Source: Clostridia bacterium
GTDB lineage: Bacteria; Bacillota; Clostridia; Oscillospirales; SIG627
DNA length: 64,000 bases
NCBI GenBank assembly: GCA_017520825.1
Contig: JAFXEX010000028.1
Location: 1 to 64,000 of the forward strand
Reading direction: 5' to 3'
Shown here: positions 16,374 to 23,751 of the stretch, piece after piece
How the letters are laid out: each line of letters starts with the position of its first letter
How positions within the stretch are numbered: position 1 is the first letter of the stretch
Made by a program: the position numbers and the translations under genes
The notes under the pieces: generated by a model
What the model was told of the DNA's origin: nothing
What the model saw: only the letters and a program-made list of their open reading frames with translations
Databases searched by the model: none

Positions 16374-16606
16374 ATGAAAAAAGATGATTGGCGTTTAACA
16401 AATCAAATGAATTATTTATCGAATAAAAAACTAATAAAAGTAAGTTTACTCCATACAACGAGAATTGGAAACACGAGCACTGTTCTTTTTGTTCGGAAAG
16501 GATAGACGAAAACACCTACGTTGCTTATTGTATAGAGGATAAATATCATTGGATTTGTAAAGATTGTTTTAACGATTTCAAAGATGTGTTTAAATGGAAG
16601 GTATAA
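16374..16606 (+). pseudogene. Frameshifted zinc-ribbon-type immunity-associated protein
   Basis: The ATG at 16374 opens with MKKDDWRLTNQMNYLSNKK, and the frame then runs to a stop after a few more codons. Restoring one base near 16440-16446 (GTAAG to GTAAAG) continues into FTPYNENWKHEHCSFCSE, IDENTYVAYC and YHWICKDCFNDF. The result is a 77-residue protein with two CxxC pairs, ending at TAA 16604-16606. This matches a small CxxC family I recall from toxin-immunity loci. The total length is one base short of a whole number of codons, so a 1-nt deletion is the simplest explanation. Confidence 0.75.
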
Positions 16607-16640
16607 CGCTTATATGATTTATATAACAGGAGATATATGA

Positions 16641-17153
16641 ATGTATAAAATAAATATTGACACGCCGTTCATTGATTGGAATATTCTTTATTACGGAATA
16701 GAAAACGATATTATTGCCCCTGAAAATGCAATAGATTACGCATATGTTTATTTGGAAAATAAACATAATGAAGATACCCCCAATATAATAGATCTGTTGA
16801 TTTTGGAAAACCCGTCAAAAAATAACGTTTTGGATTTATTGAAATTAATAAAGCAAAATAACACTCCTGATTCTTTTTGTAAAAGAATTTTACGCTATTT
16901 AGTTTTGGACTATGCAAGGAATAATTCATCTAATACAAATGCCTTGCTTGAATTTGCAGAACAAGTATATGCTGATTTTGATTATCCCGAGGATATGAAC
17001 AGCTTTATTGCATATATGCCCGTTACAGACGACTATAACCCTTCGAAACACACCGAAGAAGAAAACTTAAATCGCCTTATTCATAATTTTGATATGTTTA
17101 TGACCGATGAATTTTTATGGATAAAAGAGAATCAAAAAAATGAAAACAATTAA
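16641..17153 (+). CDS. DUF2247-like putative immunity protein
   Basis: This 170-residue acidic protein opens with a segment resembling DUF2247 proteins (WNILYYGIENDIIAPENAIDYA) and is mostly helical, with no export signal. DUF2247 members are often found in immunity arrays. The start has AGGAG 9 nt upstream. Its last codons overlap the next gene by 14 nt, so both belong to one transcript with the upstream toxin stub and immunity gene. The family assignment is tentative. Confidence 0.6.
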   Translation: MYKINIDTPFIDWNILYYGIENDIIAPENAIDYAYVYLENKHNEDTPNIIDLLILENPSKNNVLDLLKLIKQNNTPDSFCKRILRYLVLDYARNNSSNTNALLEFAEQVYADFDYPEDMNSFIAYMPVTDDYNPSKHTEEENLNRLIHNFDMFMTDEFLWIKENQKNENN

Positions 17154-17481
17154 CGAATTAACAAGATTTGACTTTCATGATAGCTTGATAGAAAGTATGG
17201 AATACCACGAAGAATCAAACAAGTTAACTATTGAAATCGATTTTTGTAATTGGAAACAGGAAGACTATCGTGACGAGGATGAAGAAACCACAATGATGTA
17301 TTTAAGCTTTGAAGATGTTACAGATTTTATAATGCCAAAAGTCTCGCTTAACAGTGATGAAATTCTCGAATTCAACATATTAGAAGACGGAATCGAAATA
17401 ACTGCATTTAACGACGTTGAAAACGTTTCGTACACTTTCAAAATAAACTCAAAATATGCAGAGCTAAATAAAGAGGCATAG
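17140..17481 (+). CDS. Imm50-like putative immunity protein (FHDS motif)
   Basis: The 113-residue protein carries an N-terminal FDFHDSLIESMEYHEESNKL segment: the FHDS motif followed by alternating strands, as in small immunity-type proteins related to Imm50. It is acidic, cytoplasmic and overlaps the preceding gene by 14 nt. It is the last gene of the plus-strand immunity strip and ends about 80 bp before a bidirectional terminator. The function is inferred from context; no partner toxin is visible. Confidence 0.55.
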   Translation: MKTINELTRFDFHDSLIESMEYHEESNKLTIEIDFCNWKQEDYRDEDEETTMMYLSFEDVTDFIMPKVSLNSDEILEFNILEDGIEITAFNDVENVSYTFKINSKYAELNKEA

Positions 17482-17559
17482 CATAATTTATATAACAAGA
17501 GATACACATATACCGATAGAATAGCTATATATAATAATATTGTGAAAGTATAACAAAAT

Positions 17560-17595
17560 AACACCCACCCACATAGTGATATGTGGGTGGGTGTT
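17560..17595. terminator. Bidirectional terminator between immunity strip and P-type ATPase
   Basis: AACACCCACCCACAT and its exact complement form a 15-bp stem with a 6-nt loop, with T-rich or A-rich sequence on the outer sides. Genes converge here. Confidence 0.9.
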
Positions 17596-17619
17596 TATTG
17601 CATCAAGCTTTATAATAAT

Positions 17620-20307
17620 TTATTTTGTGCTTTTTCTGTCAACTGCTCTATGAATAATTTTTATTAACTCAACTATGGGAATAATAAGAATTGCAAGACC
17701 GAAGGCGATTGCGTATTCCATAAGGTCGAGATGTGCAAGCTCAAAGGCTTTGGCAAGGAAATCAACCTCGATAACCACGGTTGTGAGCAGAAGGGACAGA
17801 ATGCCTGCGCCCCAAAGCCACAGGTTCTGGGATTTCATTTTGAAAATAGAGCCGTGAAGTGATCTCATATTGAAGGCGTGCCATATCTCGCAAAGAGAAA
17901 GGGTAAGGAACGCCATGGAAGTACCGAGCATTTCTGCTGAATAGGTTCCTTGCGCAATAGCTTCTGCGTGATGAAGGCCTGCAAGCCAATATCTTCCCAA
18001 AAGGTAGGAAACCATAGTAATAACGGTTACGAGTACGCCCTGATATGCAACTGCAAAGCCGAGACCGCCTGCGAAAATGCCTTCCTTGCTATCACGGGGC
18101 TTTCTTTGCATAATGTTTGCTTCGGGCTTTTCCATACCGAGAGCAAGGGCAGGGAAGCAGTCCGTTATAAGATTTATCCAAAGCAAATGAACGGGAGCGA
18201 AGATTGAAAATCCGAAAAGGGTGGCAAAGAAGATTGTCAGCACCTCTGAAAGATTGGACGCAAGAAGGAACTGGATTGCCTTTCTTATATTGTCGTAAAT
18301 TCTTCGTCCTTCGCCCACGGCAGAAACTATGGTAGCAAAGTTGTCGTCGGCAAGAATCATATCGGCTACGTTTTTGGTAACGTCGGTGCCCGTGATACCC
18401 ATACCCACACCGATATCGGCATTTTTGATTGAAGGTGCGTCGTTAACGCCGTCACCGGTCATTGCCGTAACCATACCCTTCTTTCTCCAGGCGTTTACGA
18501 TTCTGGTTTTATGCTCTGGCTGAACTCGTGCGTAAACCGAATATTTTTCCACGGCAACGTCAAATTCTTCGTCGGACAAATGGTCAAGCTCAGCGCCTGT
18601 AATTGCCTGAGATGCGTCTGTTATAATACCCAGCTGCATTGCAATAGCAACGGCTGTATCCTTATGGTCACCCGTAATCATTATAGGACGGATGCCTGCG
18701 CTTCGGCACTGGTCGATTGCAGGCTTAACCTCGGGTCGAACAGGGTCAATCATACCAACGAGACCTATAAAGCAAAGGTCGCATTCAACGCTTTCGGGGG
18801 TATATTCCGAAGGCTCGGCAGAAAGCTCCTTCTTGGCTGCTGCAAGAACACGAAGAGCACGGTCAGCCATTTCTTTATTCGCCACGAGTATATTTTTTCG
18901 AATTTCTTCCGTCATTTCCACAACGCTGCCACCGATAACAGCCTTCGTGCATCTCTTCAGAAGCTCGTCGGGAGCGCCCTTTGTAAACTGAACGAGAGAG
19001 CCGTCGTCCGTCTTATGAACGGTTGACATCATCTTTCTGCCCGAATCAAAGGGAACCTCTCCGATTCTGACGAAAACGTTTTTCTGTGTGTTTTTCGAAA
19101 GACCGAGAGTTTCGGCATAATTTACGAGAGCACATTCGGTAGGCTCGCCAACGGCAGTGCCTGCATCAGTATCAAACTCTGCATCAGAGCAAAGAGACAT
19201 AGCGTTTGCAAGGAGCGCTTCGTCGTCACCGTAATGGTCAACGACCGTCATTTTGTTTTGTGTCAGTGTGCCGGTCTTATCCGAACAGATAATCTGTGTA
19301 CATCCAAGAGTTTCAACGGCAGTAAGCTTACGGATAATGGCGTTACGCTTGGACATATTGGTAACACCGATAGAAAGAACGATAGTAACAACCGTGGCAA
19401 GACCCTCGGGAATTGCGGCAACTGCCAGGGAAATGGCTATCATAAAGGAATTCAAGATGGGCTCGAAGCCGATACCGTCACGAATGAGCTGAACGGCGAA
19501 AATGACGATACAGATACCTATAACCAGGTAAGTAAGAATCTTTGAAAGACCTGCAAGCTTAATCTGGAGAGGCGTTTTGCCTTCCTCTGCCTGAGCAAGA
19601 GCGTCTGCAATCTTACCCATTTCGGTATCCATACCCGTAGCAGTTACAACTGCCTTACCGCGTCCGTAAACCACGGTTGAGCCCATAAATACCATATTTT
19701 TTCTGTCGCCGAGGGCAACGTCACCGTTTGCACCTGCAACAAGCGCGTCAACCTTCTTATCTACGGGAACCGATTCACCGGTAAGAGCCGCTTCCTCAAT
19801 TTTCATTGAAGCGCATTCAATAATTCGAGCGTCTGCAGGGACCGAATCACCGGCTTCAAGAACTATAATATCACCTACGACCAGGTCCTCGCTGGGAATG
19901 GATATCAGTCTTCCGTCACGGATGACCTTGCTTTGTGCCTTGGACATTTCTTGCAGGGCTTCAATTGCCTTTTCTGCCTTACTTTCCTGAAAGACACCTA
20001 AAATGGCGTTGATAAGGACAACGGCAAGGATAATAACTACGTCGGAAGGGAATCCCATATGTCCCGAATGAATACCCTCGTAGATTTCAACACCTGCAGA
20101 AATTACTGCGGCAACCAAGAGAATAATTGTCATAGGCTCGCAAAGCTGTTTGAAAAAGCGATGGAGCAAAGACTCCTTCTTTGCCTCAACCAATTTGTTT
20201 TTGCCGTTTTGTTCAAGTCTTTTTGCTGACTCTGAAGAGCTTAAACCGTCCTCACTACTGTCAACGGACTTGATTACGTCTTCGGAATTGCTTAAATAGT
20301 GCTTCAT
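17620..20307 (-). CDS. P2-type cation-transporting ATPase (SERCA-like; probable Mn2+/Ca2+ exporter)
   Basis: This 895-residue protein has the standard P2A layout: cation_ATPase_N (1-60), actuator motif LTGES, phosphorylation site CSDKTGTLTQ, hinge TGDGVNDAPS and ten membrane helices. The M4 motif PEGLATVV and M6 motif NLITD are those of SERCA-type pumps with site II Asn/Thr/Asp ligands. A family member in Lactococcus (YoaB) is Mn2+-riboswitch controlled, and a yybP-ykoY riboswitch lies in this leader, so Mn2+ efflux is the likely physiological role, with Ca2+ transport possible. It is monocistronic. Confidence 0.95.
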   Translation of the reverse strand: MKHYLSNSEDVIKSVDSSEDGLSSSESAKRLEQNGKNKLVEAKKESLLHRFFKQLCEPMTIILLVAAVISAGVEIYEGIHSGHMGFPSDVVIILAVVLINAILGVFQESKAEKAIEALQEMSKAQSKVIRDGRLISIPSEDLVVGDIIVLEAGDSVPADARIIECASMKIEEAALTGESVPVDKKVDALVAGANGDVALGDRKNMVFMGSTVVYGRGKAVVTATGMDTEMGKIADALAQAEEGKTPLQIKLAGLSKILTYLVIGICIVIFAVQLIRDGIGFEPILNSFMIAISLAVAAIPEGLATVVTIVLSIGVTNMSKRNAIIRKLTAVETLGCTQIICSDKTGTLTQNKMTVVDHYGDDEALLANAMSLCSDAEFDTDAGTAVGEPTECALVNYAETLGLSKNTQKNVFVRIGEVPFDSGRKMMSTVHKTDDGSLVQFTKGAPDELLKRCTKAVIGGSVVEMTEEIRKNILVANKEMADRALRVLAAAKKELSAEPSEYTPESVECDLCFIGLVGMIDPVRPEVKPAIDQCRSAGIRPIMITGDHKDTAVAIAMQLGIITDASQAITGAELDHLSDEEFDVAVEKYSVYARVQPEHKTRIVNAWRKKGMVTAMTGDGVNDAPSIKNADIGVGMGITGTDVTKNVADMILADDNFATIVSAVGEGRRIYDNIRKAIQFLLASNLSEVLTIFFATLFGFSIFAPVHLLWINLITDCFPALALGMEKPEANIMQRKPRDSKEGIFAGGLGFAVAYQGVLVTVITMVSYLLGRYWLAGLHHAEAIAQGTYSAEMLGTSMAFLTLSLCEIWHAFNMRSLHGSIFKMKSQNLWLWGAGILSLLLTTVVIEVDFLAKAFELAHLDLMEYAIAFGLAILIIPIVELIKIIHRAVDRKSTK

Positions 20308-20350
20308 AGTTTTCCTCCTGCTAAAAATTTATACAGTAATATTATTATGC

Positions 20351-20485
20351 GCAAAAACAAAAAAGACTTTTACGGCAACGTGCCGCAAAAGTCTTGCTAT
20401 CTAAACAGACCCAAATAACCGGACTGAAAGTCGAGATGACGGTTATCGGAAATGCAGCGCATTCAGCTACTCCCTTTCGCATATA
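20351..20485 (-). promoter_or_regulatory. yybP-ykoY manganese riboswitch with terminator expression platform
   Basis: On the minus strand the aptamer starts GCGAAAGGGAGTAGC and carries the conserved loop region ending CCGGTTATTTGGGTC. Helix P1 pairs GCGAAAG (20474-20480) with CTTTTGC (20385-20391). The same CTTTTGC is the 5' arm of a 13-bp terminator (20365-20393, GACTTTTGCGGCA), followed by a T-run. Ligand-stabilised P1 and the terminator are therefore mutually exclusive, giving an ON switch when metal is high. It lies about 40 bp upstream of the ATPase gene. Confidence 0.92.
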
Positions 20486-20488
20486 AGC

Positions 20489-20517
20489 ATTTTATCACAA
20501 AAAGAAAATATTGTCAA
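20489..20517 (-). promoter_or_regulatory. Sigma-A promoter of the riboswitch-ATPase transcript
   Basis: TTGACA (20512-20517), a 17-bp spacer and TAAAAT (20489-20494) on the minus strand, just upstream of the aptamer. I see nothing else in 20521-20728, which is AT-rich DNA upstream of spoIVB. Confidence 0.85.
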
Positions 20518-20728
20518 TCACTTTGGAAAAATTTACTTTGTAATATGCCCGAAAGAAGTAGCTTGAATAGATAAATAATATACTCAACCTAAAATTAAAT
20601 AAACGGATTTTCATAAAGATAAAATTGCAATTAAGGTAAAAAATACACCACATATATCTTGCCCTTTTGAACAGATTATATTTGAGACATCTTTTGATGG
20701 CTCAATGTCAATTGGGGAGAAAAACAAA

Positions 20729-21727
20729 ATGCAGAAATATAAAAATAAATTGAAAGGAATAACGCTCTTTTTAGCTCTCGTTCTCTGTCTTTCGCTGGTT
20801 GCACTTGCCGACGGCGAGGTTTATATCGGTGGATTTCCCTTCGGTGTAAAAATGACCACCAACGGAGTTTTCGTATCGGCAACGGGCGATATAGACAGTG
20901 CCGTGGGAAGAGTTTGTCCTGCCAGGGACGCAGGTGTGCTTGAAGGAGATATAATCATCTCAATCAACGGCAAAAGGGTTGACAGCGCCCAGCAGGTTGC
21001 CGACCTCATATCAGACTCAAAGGGCAAAAGGCTTGAGCTTGAAATAAAAAGAGAGGGCAAAGCCTTGACGGTAAATCTCATACCCGTTCAGACCTCAGAC
21101 GGAAAAAGCTATAAAACGGGCTTATTTATAAAGGATTCGGCATCGGGAATCGGTACGGTTACCTACGTCGAGGAGGACGGACAAACATTTGGAGGTCTCG
21201 GACACGGAATTACAGACCGAGCAACCCTGAAGCTGTTACCTCTGGGAGAGGGCACCGTGCATAACGTTGAAATAAACGACGTTGTAAAGGGTAGTGCCGA
21301 GCATCCCGGTGAATTGAAGGGAACGCTCAACTCAAACGAGGTGGGCACCCTTTTAAAGAATACCGATATGGGTGTTTTCGGAAGGCTGGATAAGAAAATA
21401 AAGGCGCTTGAAAAGGTTGAGGTTGCATCACCGGGAGAAATAAAGGAAGGTAAATGCACCATCTACACCTGCCTCGCAGGACAGTCGTCAACGCCTCTTG
21501 AAGCGCAGATAGTAAAAATAGTAGACAGAAATTCAGACACGAAAAATTTCATAGTTACTCTTACCGATAAAAAAGGGCTTGAAAGAGCAGGAGGAATAGT
21601 TCAGGGAATGTCAGGCTCACCCATCGTCCAGAACGGCAAGCTGGTTGGGGCAGTCACCCACGTTTTAATGCGTGACCAGACCTCAGGCTATGGAATATTC
21701 ATTGAAAATATGCTTGAAGCTGAGTAA
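20729..21727 (+). CDS. spoIVB: SpoIVB-type sporulation signalling serine protease
   Basis: The 332-residue protein has an N-terminal membrane anchor (about 8-28) and a PDZ domain (about 60-120, AGVLEGDIIISINGKRV). The SpoIVB S55-type peptidase domain carries the catalytic His in GGLGHG and Ser in GIVQGMSGSP. In sporulation it is made in the forespore and cleaves SpoIVFA to activate pro-sigma-K processing. The ATG at 20729 was chosen because GGGGAG precedes it. In Bacillus spoIVB sits next to spo0A; here spo0A is 12 kb away. A hairpin array and a terminator follow. Confidence 0.93.
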   Translation: MQKYKNKLKGITLFLALVLCLSLVALADGEVYIGGFPFGVKMTTNGVFVSATGDIDSAVGRVCPARDAGVLEGDIIISINGKRVDSAQQVADLISDSKGKRLELEIKREGKALTVNLIPVQTSDGKSYKTGLFIKDSASGIGTVTYVEEDGQTFGGLGHGITDRATLKLLPLGEGTVHNVEINDVVKGSAEHPGELKGTLNSNEVGTLLKNTDMGVFGRLDKKIKALEKVEVASPGEIKEGKCTIYTCLAGQSSTPLEAQIVKIVDRNSDTKNFIVTLTDKKGLERAGGIVQGMSGSPIVQNGKLVGAVTHVLMRDQTSGYGIFIENMLEAE

Positions 21728-21742
21728 AGCCAAATAAAGCAA

Positions 21743-21826
21743 TGAAATCGGCAAAGCCGATGAAATCACTTCGTGATGAAATATTTGTTTCACAAATATG
21801 AAACGTCCGACAAGTCGGATATTAAG
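21743..21826 (+). repeat. Hairpin array in the spoIVB 3' region
   Basis: Four consecutive hairpins follow the spoIVB stop: ATCGGC-AAA-GCCGAT, ATCAC-TTC-GTGAT, ATATTTG-TTTCA-CAAATAT and GTCCGAC-AA-GTCGGAT. They are joined by GAAA-type linkers, and the array ends in ATTAAGG (21820-21826) right before the terminator. Confidence 0.75.
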
Positions 21827-21829
21827 GAA

Positions 21830-21862
21830 AGCCTCTGCTTTTTTTGGCAGAGGCTATTTTTT
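21830..21862 (+). terminator. Intrinsic terminator after spoIVB
   Basis: AGCCTCTGC and GCAGAGGCT form a 9-bp stem followed by ATTTTTTG. It may also stop the convergent deoR transcript. Confidence 0.88.
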
Positions 21863-21890
21863 GATTGCAAATTTGCCAAAGGTAAATTGA

Positions 21891-21995
21891 CCTTAACTCT
21901 TCGTCAGAAACATTTCACGTGCGAAGCGCAGTTCACACCCGAAGGGTATTTCACTCACCGTCAGGTGAATTTAACTGTGCGTTATCACGCACTAA
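21891..21995 (-). repeat. Hairpin array in the deoR 3' region
   Basis: Downstream of the deoR stop (minus strand) lie hairpins with stems GTGCG/CGCAC, TCACC/GGTGA, ACCC/GGGT and TGCG/CGCA, joined by GTGAAAT-type linkers. The array runs down to GTTAAGG (complement of 21891-21897). Its organisation matches the arrays after spoIVB and gdhA. Confidence 0.65.
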
Positions 21996-22008
21996 TTTGG
22001 TGTTGCTT

Positions 22009-22758
22009 TTACGTTGTGATTATTTTATTGGGCGAAAGGTAGGGTAATTTATCGGCTTCGGTAAAGTCGGTAACAACCCAGTCAACGTCGTTTAACGGAA
22101 TTAAATTATAGGGGGCGTTTGCGTTGAATTTGGACTTGTCACACAAAAAAACGGATTTTTCGCTTTTTGAGATTGCCGTATTCCGAAGCTGTGTTTCTCC
22201 GAGTGAGGTATCTACAATAAAGCCGTCTCCGTTTACTCCGTGACTTGAAAAAAAGCATACGTCAATATTGAATTTCCGTATAAATTCCTCTGCAAAGCTG
22301 CCAGCATATGCCAGTGAGTTTTTTTGAAGCTCTCCACCCGTGGAATACGTTTTGATTCCGTTTTTAATGAGGGTGAGAGAGGTGGGGAGTCCGTTGGTTA
22401 TTACGGTGATATTTTGCTTTGGTAAAATATATTCGGCAAGCTGCATAACGGTTGTTGAGCCGTCAAGGAATACCACGCTGTCGTCTTTGAGAAATTGCTT
22501 TGCAAGATTACATATCTGCTTTTTTTCAAGGTGATTTACGCTTTGCCTGAAATCCAACGGGGTCACTGTATGCTCCGACTTTATTTTTCTTGCGCCACCG
22601 TGACTTCTCACAAGCCGTTTGCTTTTCTCAAGATACGCAAGGTCACGGCGTATCGTGGGCATACTCACGAAAAGTCTTTTGGCAAGCTCCAACGACGATA
22701 CGTAGGTTTCGGTTTCCAGAAATTCAAGTATTTTGTCATATCTTTCGTCTTTTAACAT
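22009..22758 (-). CDS. DeoR/GlpR-family transcriptional regulator
   Basis: The 249-residue regulator has an N-terminal DeoR helix-turn-helix (RYDKILEFLETETYVSSLELA ... MPTIRRDLAYLE) and the C-terminal DeoRC sugar-phosphate sensor domain (DGSTTVMQLA near 92, TNGL near 115, GGELQKNS near 133). I chose the ATG at 22758 because GGAGAG precedes it and this is the standard DeoR start. It is divergent from the PMM-like HAD gene, and two 18-bp direct repeats in the shared control region are probable operators. It should respond to a phosphosugar that the HAD enzyme handles. Confidence 0.92.
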   Translation of the reverse strand: MLKDERYDKILEFLETETYVSSLELAKRLFVSMPTIRRDLAYLEKSKRLVRSHGGARKIKSEHTVTPLDFRQSVNHLEKKQICNLAKQFLKDDSVVFLDGSTTVMQLAEYILPKQNITVITNGLPTSLTLIKNGIKTYSTGGELQKNSLAYAGSFAEEFIRKFNIDVCFFSSHGVNGDGFIVDTSLGETQLRNTAISKSEKSVFLCDKSKFNANAPYNLIPLNDVDWVVTDFTEADKLPYLSPNKIITT

Positions 22759-22775
22759 ATTTCTCTCCAAATTTG

Positions 22776-22836
22776 AGCGTTTTTGATTGTTTTTCAAGAT
22801 TTCAGCCATATATTGACAAGCGTTTTTGATTGTTTT
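22776..22836. promoter_or_regulatory. Two 18-bp direct repeats, probable DeoR operators
   Basis: AGCGTTTTTGATTGTTTT occurs identically at 22776-22793 and 22819-22836, 43 bp apart (about four helical turns). The second copy begins right after the -35 box of the HAD promoter and reaches its -10. The first lies in the deoR 5' leader. Confidence 0.8.
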
Positions 22837-22865
22837 ATTATAATATCGTATTAAATTTTTGTCAA
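22813..22865. promoter_or_regulatory. Overlapping face-to-face sigma-A promoters
   Basis: Plus-strand promoter for the HAD gene: TTGACA (22813-22818), 17 bp, TATTAT (22836-22841). Minus-strand promoter for deoR: TTGACA (22860-22865), 17 bp, TATAAT (22837-22842). The two -10 boxes occupy the same DNA, so polymerase can bind only one at a time. Confidence 0.8.
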
Positions 22866-22897
22866 TAGTAATCAATACTTACCGATAGGAGATACGT

Positions 22898-23614
22898 ATG
22901 GGAAACGTAAAAATGCTTGCCTTTGATTTGGACGGAACGCTTACGCAACACAAAACGAAATTAAGTGCAGAATACAGAGAAATACTGTATAAGCTTAAAG
23001 AAAAATATATGCTCGTTATGGTGGGCGCAGGTCAGACGCGCAGGGTTTTTGAGCAAATGGAAAGGTTTCCGATTGACGTGATTGGCAACTACGGAATGCA
23101 ATACGCCAAGTATTCCTATGAAGCCCGTGACCTTGAAACGGTGTACGATATATCATTGCCATGCAACCGAGAGCTATGTGAAGAAAGAATAACTTTGTTA
23201 AGAGAAAGACACGGCTTTACGGAATTTTCGGGAGATAACGTGGAGTATCATCCCTCAGGTTGCGTTACCTTCCCGGTACTCGGAACCAAGGCAAAGCCTG
23301 AGGACAAGCTGAAATTCGACCCCGACAGAAGAAAAAGGAGAGCGTTTTACGACGAAGTAAAACAGCTTTTCCCCGAATATAACGTTTTCGTTGGTGGGTC
23401 ATCCTCTTTTGATATGGCACCCTTGCCCTATGATAAGTATTACGCATTGGATAAATATTGCAAGGAAAAGGGTGTTTTGCATAACGAGGTGATATTCGTA
23501 GGTGACGATTACGGACTCGGTGGTAACGACGAATCGGTTTACAAATCTGATTTTGGCTTTATAAAAATAGACGATTATCTGACCTTTGGAGAAAAGGTTA
23601 AGCACTTGCTTTAA
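22898..23614 (+). CDS. HAD-IIB hydrolase, phosphomannomutase-like
   Basis: This 238-residue protein has HAD motif I (FDLDGTLT, residues 9-16). The C-terminal VGDDYGLGGNDESVY corresponds to the FGDxxxxGGND signature of eukaryotic-type phosphomannomutases. GNYGMQY, PSGCVTFPVLG, FDPDRRKRRAF and SSFDMAP also match that family's order, so it is closer to PMM than to Cof-type phosphatases. It could be a phosphosugar mutase or phosphatase. It is divergent from and probably controlled by the DeoR regulator. The ATG follows AGGAG. A terminator follows. Confidence 0.8.
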   Translation: MGNVKMLAFDLDGTLTQHKTKLSAEYREILYKLKEKYMLVMVGAGQTRRVFEQMERFPIDVIGNYGMQYAKYSYEARDLETVYDISLPCNRELCEERITLLRERHGFTEFSGDNVEYHPSGCVTFPVLGTKAKPEDKLKFDPDRRKRRAFYDEVKQLFPEYNVFVGGSSSFDMAPLPYDKYYALDKYCKEKGVLHNEVIFVGDDYGLGGNDESVYKSDFGFIKIDDYLTFGEKVKHLL

Positions 23615-23621
23615 ATAAAGG

Positions 23622-23656
23622 GTTCGCCTGAAATTGACAGGCGGACTTCTTTGTTT
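23622..23656 (+). terminator. Intrinsic terminator after the HAD gene
   Basis: GTTCGCCTG and CAGGCGGAC form a 9-bp stem with one wobble, followed by TTCTTTGTTT. Confidence 0.85.
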
Positions 23657-23690
23657 AATTGCGTATAAAGGATTATTTTTTAAAAAACAG

Positions 23691-23719
23691 TTGACAAATT
23701 AAGACATCTGCAATAAAAT
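23691..23719 (+). promoter_or_regulatory. Sigma-A promoter of aspartokinase
   Basis: TTGACA (23691-23696), 17 bp, TAAAAT (23714-23719), about 30 bp upstream of the ATG. The leader is too short for a lysine riboswitch. Confidence 0.8.
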
Positions 23720-23751
23720 ATAATGTAACAAAATTTTTCAGAGGTTTGATA

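Noticed and set aside
23657-23751. Lysine riboswitch upstream of aspartokinase
   Set aside because: The promoter is only about 30 bp from the ATG; there is no room for the aptamer and no matching motifs.
23746-23751. TTG start for aspartokinase two codons upstream
   Set aside because: AGAGG spacing fits the ATG at 23752; the TTG would sit too close to the ribosome site.
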